A stretch of DNA of 34,554 nucleotides from Rhodocyclaceae bacterium (GTDB lineage Bacteria; Pseudomonadota; Gammaproteobacteria; Burkholderiales; Rhodocyclaceae). The notes beneath the pieces were generated by a model. That model saw only the letters and a list, made by a program, of their open reading frames with translations, had not been told where the DNA came from and searched no databases. Each line of letters starts with the position of its first letter. Position 1 is the stretch's first letter. The DNA lies in NCBI GenBank assembly GCA_020445745.1, contig JAGRGB010000023.1, forward strand, positions 1-34,554. Reading direction: 5' to 3'. Shown in pieces: positions 34,257 through 34,554 of the stretch. A program made the position numbers and the translations under genes.

Positions 34257-34282
34257 AAAAAAGACGGCACCCGAAGGTGCCG
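34257..34282 (-). terminator. intrinsic terminator of the acetate-symporter transcript
   Basis: On the minus strand a 7-bp stem (CGGCACC/GGTGCCG) with a TTCG tetraloop is followed by a run of six T (34257-34262). It lies 34 bases beyond the symporter stop codon and is the clearest factor-independent terminator in the window. Confidence 0.85.
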
Positions 34283-34316
34283 CCGAGACTCCTCACGGGT
34301 AGGAGCGGAGGAAATG

Positions 34317-34554
34317 CTAGTGGGCGCTCGCGCCAGCTGCGCCGACACCGGTCTGGGAGCGGACGTACTGGTCGTCGAATGCGGCGATCTCCTTGTTGGC
34401 GCGTGCGCTGTTGTCGGTGACCGAGAGCAGCCACGAGAAGAAGAACGCGATCGGCAGCGAGAACAGGGCCGGCTGGGTGTAGGGGAAGATCGGCTCGGGA
34501 TTGCCGAGCACGGTCACCCACACCGACTTCGACAGGATCACCATCGTCACCGCC
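34317..34554 (-). CDS. sodium/solute (acetate-type) symporter, C-terminal fragment
   Basis: The last 79 or so codons of a gene that runs off the right edge of the window. The visible part has two hydrophobic segments: one around VILSKSVWVTVLG, the other in PYTQPALFSLPIAFFFSWLLSVTD. The tail NSARANKEIAAFDDQYVRSQTGVGAAGASAH follows. This tail (Ser-Ala-Arg-Ala..., AF-x-x-Q-x-VRSQTG-x-GAAGAS) is typical of the VC_2705/ActP-like group of solute:sodium symporters, which take up acetate and other short acids. The transcript ends at the adjacent terminator. The start is outside the window. Confidence 0.85.
   Translation of the reverse strand, partial: AVTMVILSKSVWVTVLGNPEPIFPYTQPALFSLPIAFFFSWLLSVTDNSARANKEIAAFDDQYVRSQTGVGAAGASAH

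Overview
This is a GC-rich (roughly two-thirds G+C by eye) bacterial chromosomal segment from a proteobacterium. The thiS-thiG-trmB cluster, the CysB-type regulator divergent from a TSUP/cysI/DUF934/cysH sulfate-assimilation operon, and the VC_2705-type acetate symporter C-terminus at the right edge best fit a betaproteobacterium of the Rhodocyclales/Zoogloeaceae type. That placement is inferred from gene content and is only moderately certain. I see no rRNA, tRNA, CRISPR, insertion sequence or prophage.

Layout. 1-458 holds no gene. A GDSL-esterase autotransporter (minus) follows, divergent from thiS-thiG-trmB (plus). A slipin/NfeD membrane-protease pair (minus) comes next, then an AsmA-family protein and a tandem-HD (HD-GYP) phosphodiesterase (plus). 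A ThDP-dependent decarboxylase/lyase-type enzyme (minus) is followed by about 540 bp without a gene. The assimilatory sulfur operon TSUP-cysI-DUF934-cysH (minus) is divergent from cysB (plus). Then comes a long minus-strand run of closely spaced genes: haloacid dehalogenase, LysE exporter, Atm1-type ABC exporter, MscS channel, CPA2/KefC-type antiporter, asparaginase. An AT-richer spacer at 24.5-24.8 kb starts the accessory part. The right end has an AbrB-family membrane protein, a zinc alcohol dehydrogenase, an intrinsic terminator and the 3' end of a sodium/solute (acetate) symporter.

The most interesting part is 24.8-31.9 kb. On the minus strand two genes overlap by 4 bp. The first encodes a DUF4062 protein of 583 aa. 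The second encodes a 1078-aa protein built as KGGVGR-type MinD/ParA-like ATPase, TIR domain, nSTAND1 NTPase with winged-helix region, transmembrane helix, and C-terminal coiled coil. This looks like a NTP-dependent biological-conflict (defence or self-recognition) module. Several catalytic positions look altered: arginine replaces lysine in both P-loops, the STAND Walker B acidic pair is not intact, and no glutamate lies at the usual TIR catalytic position. Converging on it from the plus strand are two small single-helix membrane proteins with faint pilin-like features and a 306-aa membrane protein with a compact, probably PUA/ASCH-like C-terminal domain. These may be part of the same island or only neighbours.

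The core genes work together in recognisable units. ThiS/ThiG make the thiazole of thiamine. CysI/CysH with DUF934 reduce APS and sulfite under a CysB regulator, with a TSUP carrier for sulfur oxyanions. NfeD and slipin form a membrane protease/scaffold pair. MscS and the KefC-type antiporter deal with osmotic and cation stress.
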